Shown here: positions 1-8,348 of the stretch, piece by piece | Layout: the number at the start of each line of letters is the position of its first letter | Position numbering within the stretch: the first letter of the stretch is position 1 | Assembly (NCBI RefSeq): GCF_900215435.1 | Contig: NZ_OCMY01000001.1 | Location: forward strand, 186,001 to 250,000 | DNA from: Candidatus Pantoea floridensis | Lineage (GTDB): Bacteria > Pseudomonadota > Gammaproteobacteria > Enterobacterales > Enterobacteriaceae | Reading direction: 5' to 3' | DNA: 64,000 bases | Translations under genes and position numbers: made by a program | Notes under the pieces: generated by a model | What the model saw: only the letters and a program-made list of their open reading frames with translations | What the model was told of the DNA's origin: nothing | The model's database searches: none

Positions 1-228
1 CGCACGCTGTGTCAGTGGATTGATGCCCATCCAGGTCACGAATTCTCAACCGATGAGCTGGCGGCGGAAGTGAATATTTCGCGCGTGTCCTGTCGTAAAT
101 ATCTGATTTGGCTGGCGCAGATTAATATTCTGTTTACCAGCATTCACTATGGCGCGACCGGTCGACCGGTATATCGCTATCGCCTGCAGCCGGAGTACCA
201 TTCGCTGCTGCAGCAATATTGTCAGTAA
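1..228 (+). CDS. dcuR: C-terminal end of response regulator DcuR (partial)
   Basis: Only the last 75 residues are present, open from base 1 and ending at TAA 226-228. The segments NISRVSCRKYLIWL and YGATGRPVYRYRLQPE match the DNA-binding C-terminus of DcuR, the response regulator of the DcuS/DcuR system, whose full length is about 239 aa. In E. coli, DcuSR senses external C4-dicarboxylates and activates fumB, dcuB, dctA and frdABCD. The neighbours here (fumarate reductase, dicarboxylate transporter, fumarase) fit that role. It runs towards apbE with only 8 bp between the stop codons. DcuR is more likely than the related CitB/DpiA regulators because of the near-identical C-terminal end, but this rests on memory of the E. 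coli protein. Confidence 0.85.
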   Translation, partial: RTLCQWIDAHPGHEFSTDELAAEVNISRVSCRKYLIWLAQINILFTSIHYGATGRPVYRYRLQPEYHSLLQQYCQ

Positions 229-236
229 CGCAGCTG

Positions 237-1181
237 TCAGGCGAAATCGCGCTGCTGGAACTGGAAGTGGCGCGGCGAGGAGCAGATAATCTGCCGATCG
301 CGCGTGACAAATACCGCATCGATGTCGGGCTGGTCAGCGAGATACGCCAGCCCTTGCTCTACGCCCATGCCGTACAATAGCGTGGTGTAGATATCACCAT
401 CAATTGAGCGATCGGAAATCACCGTCACGCTCAGCAATTCGTTATCGAGCGGATAACCGGTTTGCGGGTCAAAAATATGGTGCCAGCAGCGCCCATCCAG
501 CTCAAAATAGCGCTCATAAATCCCCGACGTCACCACCGATTTTCCCTGCACCTGCAGCACGCCTAACAGTTCATCGTCGCGGCCAAACGGCTTTTTCAGG
601 CCGATGCCCCAACCTTGCGGCTCATGCGGCGGCGAGCCCAGCGTTTGTACGTTGCCGCCCAGATTGATTAGCGCCTGCTGCACGCCCTGTTGGCGCAGAA
701 ATGCCTGCACGCGATCGGCGATATAGCCTTTGGCGATGGCACCCAGATCGATCTCCATGCCCGGCTGCTGCAGAAATACCGAGCAATCGGCGGAATTAAG
801 CACCACCTGATGTGGATCGGTCAGTTTCAATAGAGCAGCAATCTCGTTTGCCGGCGGCACCGCGCGCCCCTGAAATCCAATTTTCCAGCGCTTCACCACC
901 GGCCCGATAGTGAAATTAAACGCGCTTTCCGGCAGCAAACTCACGGCGTGTGCCACGCTGATTAAGGCAAATACCGGCTCGCTCACCACCACCGGATGAT
1001 GACCAGCCGCCTGATTGATCGACATCACTTCAGATTCAGCGCGATTAACGGTGAAGAGATTTTCTTGCTGTTTAATGAGTTGAAAAACCTGGCGGGCTAA
1101 CGTGGGATTGTCATCGAAGAGTTTAAGCAGAATGGGCGAACCCATGAGCACGGCAGAGTAAGAAAAGACGCCAGCGGTCAT
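237..1181 (-). CDS. apbE: ApbE-type FAD:protein FMN transferase, cytoplasmic
   Basis: A 314-aa ApbE-family flavin transferase, which uses Mg2+ and FAD to attach FMN to a threonine or serine of a target protein by a phosphoester bond. Family motifs are visible: DLGAIAKGYIAD, LINLGGNVQ, VVTSGIYERYFE and HHIFDPQTGYP near the C-terminus. The N-terminus (MTAGVFSYSAVLMG) has no signal peptide or lipobox, so unlike the periplasmic lipoprotein ApbE that serves Rnf and Nqr it should act in the cytoplasm. It lies 51 bp downstream of the fumarate reductase gene on the same strand, and that protein carries a flavinylation motif, so the pair is probably one operon of modifier and substrate. The start follows AGAGG at suitable spacing. 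Confidence 0.92.
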   Translation of the reverse strand: MTAGVFSYSAVLMGSPILLKLFDDNPTLARQVFQLIKQQENLFTVNRAESEVMSINQAAGHHPVVVSEPVFALISVAHAVSLLPESAFNFTIGPVVKRWKIGFQGRAVPPANEIAALLKLTDPHQVVLNSADCSVFLQQPGMEIDLGAIAKGYIADRVQAFLRQQGVQQALINLGGNVQTLGSPPHEPQGWGIGLKKPFGRDDELLGVLQVQGKSVVTSGIYERYFELDGRCWHHIFDPQTGYPLDNELLSVTVISDRSIDGDIYTTLLYGMGVEQGLAYLADQPDIDAVFVTRDRQIICSSPRHFQFQQRDFA

Positions 1182-1232
1182 TGCATGCCTCTAAAGAAAA
1201 TGATGCCCGCACGAGGCGGGCATCTTTACAGC

Positions 1233-4013
1233 TTAGTGTCCTAGCGCCAGTTTAGCGGCATTGTGACCAGCTTTGATACCAAAGATGATGATATCTGCCA
1301 CCGCGTTACCGCCGATGCGGTTTGCACCGTGGATGCCGCCGACCACTTCACCTGCCGCCCACGCACCTGGAATCACCGCTTTCTGTGCATCCAGCACCGC
1401 AGTATCGGTGTTGATGGTGACGCCGCCCATGGTGTGGTGCACGCCCGGTGCGATACGAATCGCAAAGTACGGACCTTTATTCAGCGGATGACGCAGCGCC
1501 GTTTTACGGCCAAAGTCTTCGTCATCCTGCTTCGCCACGAACTCATTGTAACGACCCAGCGTAGTTTGCAGCGCTTCCTGATCCATGTTGAGTTTCACCG
1601 CCAGCTCGTGCGGAGTGGGTGCGCTGATCACGAAACCTTTGGCGATATATTCATCCGCCGCTTTGTTATTGGCGCGTACCTGCTCATCAAACACGATCCA
1701 TGCGCTCTTCTCTGGCAGCGCAATGATCTCAGCAGAGACTTTGTCACGGGTTTCCATTTCGTTATAGAAACGCTTGCCCGCCTGACTCACCAGAATCGCC
1801 CCGCCGCCGCGCATCGCTTCGGAAATCAGATACGAGGTGGTTTGCTCAACCGTTGGGTGAATCTGGATTTCGCCCATATCGACGGTATCCGCACCAATGT
1901 GCTGCAGCATGGCGATGCCACTACCGGTTGCGCCTTTATGGTTCGTGGTGACGAAACCATCCAGCTCAGGGCGATACTTCACCACCATTTCGCGGTTAGC
2001 ACTGAAGCCGCCGGTCGCCACAATCACGCTTTTCGCGTTGATGATGCGGCTATCGTTATACTCATCCACTACTTTCACGCCGGTGACCGCACCGTTTTCC
2101 ATCAAAATTTCGGCGACCGATGTTTCCAGCAGCACTTCGATATTGCGCTGATTAACGTTCTTCACCAGGCCGCTGATCAGGAACCCACCCACCGCTGAGC
2201 GATCTTCCGGACGGTGCGTACGATCGATGCTCATACCGCCGGTGATGGTGATGTCGCACAGTTCAATCTGTTTCGCCGCCAGCCACTCAATCGCTTCGGG
2301 CGCTTGCTCAACAAACTCGCGCAGCAGCACCGGGTTGTTTTTGAATTTGCCGCCTTTCAGCGTCTCTTCGTAGAACAACTCTTTGCTGTCTTCAATGCCT
2401 TTCAGCTTCTGATAACGGGTTTCTGCCGCGTTCATGCCGACCGACGCTTTGATGGTGTTACCGCCGATGGTGGGCATCTTCTCAATGATCACGACGCGTG
2501 CGCCATCGTCATGTGCCTGAATCGCCGCCGCCAAACCAGCACCACCGGTTCCGACTACCACCACATCGTAATTGACCGGCGCGTTCGGGTTGCCGCCCTC
2601 TTCAATCACATACTCTTTGCTCGAGGTGGTCATGGCGCGGGATACCGCTTTCTTCAGCGCTTCACTCTGCGTGGTGGCGCCGGTGATGGCATCAACGTGT
2701 GGACTGTTCGCCACCAGAATGCGTTCACGCAGGCTTTCAAAGGTGCTGGTGAAATCGACGTCGAGGCTCGGGTCCGGCACCAGCGAGATATCGGTGATAC
2801 GGTCGGTGTCGAGCGTGACGTTGATTTTCAGCTTCAGCGCTTCGGCTTCCACTTTCGCCTGATAAACGCCGGCTTTGTATTTACGACCGGTATCGCTGAC
2901 GTCGCGGATCATGGCATCCACCAGCGAGAAGCGCCACAGCGGTTCTGGGATGGTGAGCGCTTCGCGCTTGGTGCTGTCGATGTACAGCTCCATGTGCTCA
3001 TTCTTCATGACGCGGTCGGTCCAGTCTGGATAGGCAATGCAGGCTTTACCTACCGCGACCAGATCAAAGCCATGCTCCAGCGCATTCTCCGCGTCTTCTT
3101 TATTCACCACACCGCCAACGCCAATCACCGGCACTTTTGCCAGGTTAGGTGAGCGCTGTGCCAGATATTTGGTGATTAACGGCGTCGGATCTTGCGTGTC
3201 GACAATAGACGGACGCAGCAGCTGGCCGACAGAGAAGTGCACATAGTCCAGACCACGTTCCGCCAGTTTCTCCAGCAGATAAAGCGTGTCATCCCAGCGG
3301 ATGCCAGGGACTTCCAGCTCTTCCGGTGAGAAGCGATAACCAATAATGAAATCCGCCGCGGCGAAGCGGTCAGCCATTTTGTGGGTAATCTCTAGCACTT
3401 CCATTGGGAAGCGGGCGCGGTTATCGCGGCTGCCGCCCCATTTGTCGTCGCGCTGGTTGGAATTGGGCGAATAGAACTGCTGAATTAAATAGGTGTTGGC
3501 ACCATGGATTTCGACACCGTCGAAGCCGGCTTTAATTGCACGGTTCACCGCATCACCAAACTTGGTGATCATCACGTCGACTTCTTCTGCGGTCAACGCC
3601 TGCGGCTTGGTTGCACCCTCACGCGGCGCCGCAATGGCACTTGGCGCGACCGGCGTTTTACCGCCAATCAGCGCAGGTTCCACCATACGGCCGCCATGAT
3701 AAATCTGCAGAATCGCTTTTGAACCCTGCGATTTGATGGCATGCGCAATTTTTGCCAGACCGGGGATTTTGTTATCGCTATCGATACCGAGCGCGCCGGG
3801 GAACGCCGGACCACGGTTATCGACAAAACAGCATTCAACAATGACGGTACCGATGCTGCCGGCACGTACGCGGTAATATTCGACAAGGTCACTGGTAACA
3901 CCGCCGTCAAAGTAACCGGTACAGGTGGTCATCGGTGCCATAACCAGGCGGTTTTTAAGCACTGCACCTTTCGGTAACGTAAGCGGATTAAGAATCGGGG
4001 TGAGCGTATTCAT
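1233..4013 (-). CDS. Soluble NADH-dependent fumarate reductase (OYE + FMN_bind + FAD_binding_2)
   Basis: A 926-aa three-domain flavoenzyme. Residues about 5-370 are an Old Yellow Enzyme-like FMN domain (HGAN at 170-173, then QFYSPNSNQRDDKWGGS). Residues about 385-465 are an FMN_bind domain with flavinylation motif DAITGAT, D441 to the acceptor T447. Residues about 480-926 are a FAD_binding_2 domain (GTGGAG at 488-493) with fumarate-reductase motifs: IHPTVEQ, RGGGAILV, GVHHTMGG and HGANRIGGNAV. No signal peptide or haem motif is present, so it is cytoplasmic. A soluble NADH:fumarate reductase of this layout, flavinylated by a neighbouring ApbE, is known from Klebsiella pneumoniae. Electrons should pass from NADH through the OYE FMN and covalent FMN to FAD and fumarate. 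The ATG at 4013 follows GGAG at 9 bp; an in-frame TTG 15 bp upstream is less likely. Another 2-enoate substrate is possible. Confidence 0.88.
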   Translation of the reverse strand: MNTLTPILNPLTLPKGAVLKNRLVMAPMTTCTGYFDGGVTSDLVEYYRVRAGSIGTVIVECCFVDNRGPAFPGALGIDSDNKIPGLAKIAHAIKSQGSKAILQIYHGGRMVEPALIGGKTPVAPSAIAAPREGATKPQALTAEEVDVMITKFGDAVNRAIKAGFDGVEIHGANTYLIQQFYSPNSNQRDDKWGGSRDNRARFPMEVLEITHKMADRFAAADFIIGYRFSPEELEVPGIRWDDTLYLLEKLAERGLDYVHFSVGQLLRPSIVDTQDPTPLITKYLAQRSPNLAKVPVIGVGGVVNKEDAENALEHGFDLVAVGKACIAYPDWTDRVMKNEHMELYIDSTKREALTIPEPLWRFSLVDAMIRDVSDTGRKYKAGVYQAKVEAEALKLKINVTLDTDRITDISLVPDPSLDVDFTSTFESLRERILVANSPHVDAITGATTQSEALKKAVSRAMTTSSKEYVIEEGGNPNAPVNYDVVVVGTGGAGLAAAIQAHDDGARVVIIEKMPTIGGNTIKASVGMNAAETRYQKLKGIEDSKELFYEETLKGGKFKNNPVLLREFVEQAPEAIEWLAAKQIELCDITITGGMSIDRTHRPEDRSAVGGFLISGLVKNVNQRNIEVLLETSVAEILMENGAVTGVKVVDEYNDSRIINAKSVIVATGGFSANREMVVKYRPELDGFVTTNHKGATGSGIAMLQHIGADTVDMGEIQIHPTVEQTTSYLISEAMRGGGAILVSQAGKRFYNEMETRDKVSAEIIALPEKSAWIVFDEQVRANNKAADEYIAKGFVISAPTPHELAVKLNMDQEALQTTLGRYNEFVAKQDDEDFGRKTALRHPLNKGPYFAIRIAPGVHHTMGGVTINTDTAVLDAQKAVIPGAWAAGEVVGGIHGANRIGGNAVADIIIFGIKAGHNAAKLALGH

Positions 4014-4224
4014 GATGAGCAACTCCAAAATTAAGAAACTTTGTATTCAATTCTTTGGCGGTTCGGAGATTTTATAATTATTTAAGTGGTCCGATTTCAT
4101 GGTGTAAATATACCATTTTATTTAGTTACATAACCTTATTCGTTAGTTATATAAGTTTTACCTTTGGAAATAATATTTGATGCTCATGTCTCAAAGCTTC
4201 GCTTCGCTAAGTTTTAACCAATAC

Positions 4225-4238
4225 TTGACAAAAATCAA
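4225..4238. promoter_or_regulatory. FNR-type site, reductase-proximal
   Basis: TTGACAAAAATCAA matches the FNR consensus TTGAT-N4-ATCAA at nine of ten positions. It lies 212 bp upstream of the fumarate reductase start on the reductase side of the divergent region. The inference is anaerobic activation of the reductase-apbE operon. Confidence 0.6.
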
Positions 4239-4412
4239 CTTTTTCCTTACATTTAAAACAAATCCAGTCTTATCATAAAGATAAAATGCCTCCTTCCGCT
4301 CTTTTTTGCTTGATTTTTGGCGTTTCGTTAACACCGCACGGTTATTTTTCACCTAATGGTTCGTTTATTAATGCACGCATGCTTAAAGCAAAAAAACCAC
4401 TAATAAATTTTA

Positions 4413-4426
4413 TTGATCTGGATCAA
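4413..4426. promoter_or_regulatory. FNR box, perfect consensus, transporter-proximal
   Basis: TTGATCTGGATCAA matches the FNR consensus TTGAT-N4-ATCAA at all ten defined positions. It lies 194 bp upstream of the DASS transporter start. It fits oxygen-dependent control of dicarboxylate uptake and perhaps of the fumarase downstream. Confidence 0.8.
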
Positions 4427-4619
4427 AATAGATATTTTAATTAATCGCATCATAGCCACATTCAATTGATAATTCGCGTATCAAATTTTCCTGAAAGCGA
4501 TTTATTTAAAAGCCAGTTTTAAATGTCACGACTAATCTGTTAAAAGAGTTTTGTAACTAAAAAAATCGGATTGATTCGGGGCGTACAAACGCATTCTCCA
4601 TAACTTGCAGACCAAAACT

Positions 4620-6131
4620 ATGAACACACAAACAACCCAGAGTGAATCCCTACAAGCGCCGCCTGCGGCGCCGGGGAAAAAGAACCGCCTGATCATGTTG
4701 TGCCTGCCAATTATTGTGGCCGTGCTGTTGCTGCTGGTTCCCACCCCTGCGGGACTGGAACCTTATGCGTGGCACTTCTTCGCTATTTTTGTCGGCGTGA
4801 TTGTCGGGCTGATCTTCGAGCCATTGCCGGGTGCCGTTATCGGCTTAACCGGCGTGGTGGTGATTGCGCTGTTCAGCCAATGGGTGCTGTTTAGCCCGGC
4901 GGAACTGGCCGATCCCAAGTTCAAAACGGCGGCGCAGTCGTTCAAATGGGCAGTAAGTGGCTTCGGCAACTCTACGGTCTGGCTGATCTTCGGTGCCTTT
5001 ATGTTCGCCGCGGGCTACGATAAGACCCAGTTCGGCCGCCGTCTGGCGCTGATTCTGGTGAAATATCTCGGCCGTCGCAGCCTGACGCTCGGTTATGCCA
5101 TTACCTTCGCCGATCTGCTGCTGGCGCCGTTTACGCCTTCAAACACGGCGCGCAGTGGCGGTACTATCTACCCCATTATCGCTAACCTGCCGCCGCTGTA
5201 CGGTTCAAAACCGAACGATCCGAGCGCGCGTAAAATTGGTTCTTATCTGATGTGGGTTGCGATCACCGCCGCCTGTATCACCAGTTCCATGTTCCTCTCA
5301 GCACTGGCTCCTAACCTGCTGGCGCTGGCGCTGGTGAAAAGCGTGGTCGGTTTCGATATCTCCTGGGGCATGTGGTTCCTCGCCTTCCTGCCGCTGGGCG
5401 TACTGCTGATTCTCACCATGCCGCTGCTGGCTTACTGGCTCTATCCGCCAGAAGTGAAAGTGAATGATGAAGTGCCACGCTGGGCCACCGCTGAGCTGGC
5501 TAAACTGGGCAAACTGAAACGCAATGAAATCCTGCTGCTGGGCTTTGTTGTTGCCGCACTGATGATGTGGATCTTCGCTACCGCGTGGATTGAGCCAGCC
5601 ATGGCCGCGCTGTTAGTTATTGTGCTGATGCTGTGGACTGGTGTTCTGAACTGGAATGACATCACCAGCAATAAAGCGGCGTGGAACACCTTCGCCTGGT
5701 TCGCCACGCTGGTTGCGCTGGCTGATGGTTTAGCCCGCGTTGGCTTCATCGCCTGGCTGGGTAAAGAGGGTGCCATGTTACTGCAGGGCTATGACCCACA
5801 AGTTTCTGCTGTGGTCCTGCTGGTTGCCTTCTACCTGTTGCACTACCTGTTTGCCAGCACCACGGCGCACACCACCGCACTGCTGCCTGCCATGCTGACC
5901 ATTGCAGCATCAATCCCAGGCATCAACATGCCGGTATTCTGTCTGATGATGTGTGTTTCTTTAGGTGTGATGGGGATTATTACGCCATACGGCACCGGCC
6001 CAAGCCCGATTTACTACGGCAGCGGCTATCTGCCAACTAAAGATTACTGGCGTCTTGGTACCATCTTCGGTGCGTTATTCCTGGTTCTGCTGATGGTTGT
6101 CGCCTATCCATGGATGGTGATGATGTTCTGA
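4620..6131 (+). CDS. DASS-family dicarboxylate transporter (CitT/TtdT-like)
   Basis: A 503-aa inner-membrane permease with about 12 hydrophobic segments, similar along its length to the E. coli antiporters TtdT (L-tartrate/succinate) and CitT (citrate/succinate). Family features include the substrate-loop motif APFTPSNTARSGG near residue 175, the repeat-related segment FASTTAHTTALLPA in the second half, and the ending ITPYGTGPSPIYYGSGYLPT. Between fumarate reductase and fumarase, an exchange of external malate, fumarate or tartrate for internal succinate is the likeliest job, but the substrate cannot be read from sequence. I take the ATG at 4620; an in-frame TTG at 4605 is possible. The ribosome-binding site is weak. 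A hairpin at 6188-6220 separates it from the fumarase gene. Confidence 0.88.
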   Translation: MNTQTTQSESLQAPPAAPGKKNRLIMLCLPIIVAVLLLLVPTPAGLEPYAWHFFAIFVGVIVGLIFEPLPGAVIGLTGVVVIALFSQWVLFSPAELADPKFKTAAQSFKWAVSGFGNSTVWLIFGAFMFAAGYDKTQFGRRLALILVKYLGRRSLTLGYAITFADLLLAPFTPSNTARSGGTIYPIIANLPPLYGSKPNDPSARKIGSYLMWVAITAACITSSMFLSALAPNLLALALVKSVVGFDISWGMWFLAFLPLGVLLILTMPLLAYWLYPPEVKVNDEVPRWATAELAKLGKLKRNEILLLGFVVAALMMWIFATAWIEPAMAALLVIVLMLWTGVLNWNDITSNKAAWNTFAWFATLVALADGLARVGFIAWLGKEGAMLLQGYDPQVSAVVLLVAFYLLHYLFASTTAHTTALLPAMLTIAASIPGINMPVFCLMMCVSLGVMGIITPYGTGPSPIYYGSGYLPTKDYWRLGTIFGALFLVLLMVVAYPWMVMMF

Positions 6132-6187
6132 TGATGTTGCTTCGGTGTTAAAACGGAGCCGCGCATTACCGTGAAAATGTTATGATA

Positions 6188-6220
6188 CTCGCCAGTCAGC
6201 CCCTACGGAGGGCTGGCGAG
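6188..6220 (+). other. Hairpin between transporter and fumarase genes
   Basis: CTCGCCAG (6188-6195) pairs with CTGGCGAG (6213-6220) around a short loop, and CAGCCC/GGGCTG offers an alternative inner pairing. No T-run follows, so it looks more like an mRNA-stabilising or partial-terminator structure than a full terminator. It may set the ratio of transporter to fumarase transcript. Confidence 0.45.
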
Positions 6221-6294
6221 AGAAAACCAAATAACAGATCGCCTAATTTGTCGCCCGTCATGCTGGCGGGCAACACGAAGCTAAGTGAGCCAAC

Positions 6295-7938
6295 ATGTCG
6301 AACAAACCCTTCTATTATCAAGATCCCTTTCCTCTCGCCAAAGATGATACCGAATACTATCTGCTGAGCCGCGATTACGTCTCTGTGGCCAACTTCGATG
6401 GTGAAGAAGTGCTGAAAGTGGATCCCAAAGCGCTGACGCTGCTGGCAAAGCAGGCATTTCACGATGCTTCCTTCATGCTGCGCGCCTCGCATCAGGCACA
6501 AGTGGCATCGATCCTCGCCGATGACGAAGCCAGCAAAAACGATAAATACGTTGCCCTGCAGTTCCTGCGCAACTCTGAGATTGCCGCGAAAGGCGTGCTG
6601 CCAACCTGCCAGGACACCGGCACCGCGATCATCATGGGTAAAAAAGGCCAGCGCGTCTGGACCGGCGGTGGCGATGAAGCCGCGCTGTCGCAAGGCGTCT
6701 ACAACACCTTTATCGAAGATAACCTGCGCTATTCCCAGAACGCCGCGCTGGATATGTATAAAGAGGTGAATACCGGCACCAACCTGCCGGCACAGATCGA
6801 CCTCTACAGCGTCGACGGCGACGAATACAAATTCCTGTGCATCGCTAAGGGTGGCGGTTCCGCTAACAAAACCTATCTGTATCAGGAAACTAAAGCGCTG
6901 ATTACCCCTGCGAAGCTGAAGAACTACCTGGTCGATAAAATGATGTCGCTGGGTACTGCAGCCTGTCCGCCATACCACATCGCCTTCGTTATTGGCGGTA
7001 CCTCAGCGGAAAGCACGCTGAAAACCGTTAAGCTGGCATCAACGCACTACTACGATTCACTGCCGACCGAAGGTAATGAGCATGGTCAGGCTTTCCGCGA
7101 CGTACAGCTGGAAGAAGAGCTGCTGAAAGCGTCGCAGGAACTTGGCCTGGGCGCGCAGTTTGGTGGTAAATACTTCGCGCACGATATCCGCGTGGTACGT
7201 CTGCCGCGTCACGGCGCCTCCTGCCCGGTTGGCATGGGCGTCTCCTGCTCCGCAGACCGTAATATCAAAGCCAAAATCAACCGCGAAGGTATCTGGATTG
7301 AGAAGATGGAAGACAATCCTGGCCGCTACATCCCGGAAGAACTGCGCCAGCAGGGCGAAGGTGAAGTGGTTCATGTTGACCTGAACCAGCCAATGAGCGA
7401 GATCCTGAAGCTACTGTCGGCCTATCCTGTCTCAACCCGTCTGTCACTGAATGGTACCATCATCGTGGCGCGCGATATCGCGCACGCCAAGCTGAAGGAG
7501 CGTATTGATAACGGCGAAGGTTTGCCGCAGTACATCAAGGATCATCCGGTTTACTACGCAGGTCCGGCCAAGACGCCAGAAGGCTATGCTTCCGGTTCAC
7601 TCGGCCCAACGACTGCGGGTCGTATGGATTCTTACGTTGATTTGCTGCAGGCCAACGGCGGCAGCATGGTGATGCTGGCCAAAGGCAACCGCAGCAAACA
7701 GGTTACCGATGCGTGTCACAAGCACGGCGGTTTCTACCTCGGCAGCATTGGTGGCCCGGCAGCCGTGCTGGCGCAGCAAAGTATTAAGAGTCTGGAATGC
7801 GTGGAGTATGCCGAACTGGGCATGGAAGCGATCTGGAAGATTGAAGTGGAAAACTTCCCGGCGTTCATTCTGGTGGATGACAAAGGTAACGACTTCTTCC
7901 AGCAGATTCACAATAACTGCGCGGCCTGCGTGAAGTAA
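6295..7938 (+). CDS. fumB: Class I (4Fe-4S) fumarate hydratase, FumA/FumB type
   Basis: A 547-aa oxygen-sensitive iron-sulfur fumarase that interconverts malate and fumarate. The three cluster cysteines fall at C105 (PTCQDTG), C224 (AACPPYH) and C318 (GVSCSAD), the same numbers as in E. coli FumA, which also supports this start. The C-terminal half has the conserved [13 protein letters not shown] segment. The symbol fumB rather than fumA is chosen from context: it follows a dicarboxylate transporter under an FNR box and lies near dcuR, as expected for the anaerobic enzyme supplying fumarate from malate. FumA and FumB are too alike to separate by sequence alone. A terminator follows directly. 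Confidence 0.93.
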   Translation: MSNKPFYYQDPFPLAKDDTEYYLLSRDYVSVANFDGEEVLKVDPKALTLLAKQAFHDASFMLRASHQAQVASILADDEASKNDKYVALQFLRNSEIAAKGVLPTCQDTGTAIIMGKKGQRVWTGGGDEAALSQGVYNTFIEDNLRYSQNAALDMYKEVNTGTNLPAQIDLYSVDGDEYKFLCIAKGGGSANKTYLYQETKALITPAKLKNYLVDKMMSLGTAACPPYHIAFVIGGTSAESTLKTVKLASTHYYDSLPTEGNEHGQAFRDVQLEEELLKASQELGLGAQFGGKYFAHDIRVVRLPRHGASCPVGMGVSCSADRNIKAKINREGIWIEKMEDNPGRYIPEELRQQGEGEVVHVDLNQPMSEILKLLSAYPVSTRLSLNGTIIVARDIAHAKLKERIDNGEGLPQYIKDHPVYYAGPAKTPEGYASGSLGPTTAGRMDSYVDLLQANGGSMVMLAKGNRSKQVTDACHKHGGFYLGSIGGPAAVLAQQSIKSLECVEYAELGMEAIWKIEVENFPAFILVDDKGNDFFQQIHNNCAACVK

Positions 7939-7958
7939 CCCTTTACCTGCCTCAAACT

Positions 7959-7990
7959 AAAATCCGCGGCTCAATGGCTGCGGATTTTTT
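7959..7990 (+). terminator. Rho-independent terminator after fumarase gene
   Basis: AATCCGC (7961-7967) pairs with GCGGATT (7980-7986) and is followed by a run of six T. It sits 20 bp after the fumarase stop codon. Confidence 0.85.
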
Positions 7991-8013
7991 CGTTTCTCAT
8001 CATCTACGTGGGC

Positions 8014-8178
8014 CTACACACCACACATTTGCACGTCTAACAGCATATCCACATCGTCGTCATTCTGACCAATCACGTAAATTGCCTGACGCCCTGGCAA
8101 ATTCACGGTAATGATGTTTTGTTCCTCGGCATCCAGCACTTCATCGTGCAGTTCCGCAAAGTCATACAGCGTATTCAT
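8014..8178 (-). CDS. Small acidic protein, 54 aa, unknown function
   Basis: An ORF starting at ATG 8178 right after AAGGAG (7 bp spacing) and ending TAG at 8014-8016. The protein begins MNTLYDFAELHDEVLDAEE, has a beta-like centre (NIITVNLPGRQAIYVIGQ) and an acidic stretch NDDDVDMLLD, ending MCGV. It has no signal peptide or membrane segment. I do not recognise the family. The strong ribosome-binding site, balanced composition and isolation between two terminators support a real gene. It stands alone, transcribed from the aldehyde dehydrogenase side. Confidence 0.6.
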   Translation of the reverse strand: MNTLYDFAELHDEVLDAEEQNIITVNLPGRQAIYVIGQNDDDVDMLLDVQMCGV

Positions 8179-8312
8179 CTTTTCTCCTTAAAAGCAGTGC
8201 ATCACTTTACTCGCTCTGAGTTATTACTATCGGCAAGACCTGGCTTAATTTCATGAGGAAAAATCTGTATTCGTGATTCAGGCACTGTGACACGCCTAAA
8301 TGACGCTGTGAT

Positions 8313-8346
8313 GACGACGGCAGCGGTTCGCCCCGCTGCCGTCGTC
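8313..8346 (-). terminator. Strong hairpin after aldehyde dehydrogenase gene
   Basis: GACGACGGCAGCGG (8313-8326) pairs perfectly with CCGCTGCCGTCGTC (8333-8346) over 14 bp with a 6-nt loop. It lies 2 bp beyond the stop codon of the minus-strand aldehyde dehydrogenase gene. The T-run is weak, but position and stability suggest a terminator. Confidence 0.65.
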
Positions 8347-8348
8347 GA

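Larger units (their letters stand above)
4014..4619. promoter_or_regulatory. AT-rich divergent control region of the fumarate block
   Basis: About 600 bp separate the divergently transcribed fumarate reductase and transporter genes. The stretch is clearly richer in A+T than the flanking genes and has no convincing coding region. It holds two FNR-type sites (annotated separately), each about 200 bp from one of the two start codons. DcuR binding sites may also lie here, but their consensus is too loose to call by eye. Confidence 0.7.

Noticed and set aside
1263..3152. Two long plus-strand frames opposite the fumarate reductase gene
   Set aside because: Their products are rich in His, Arg and Phe as expected from antisense reading, with no known motifs; the minus-strand reductase explains the region fully.
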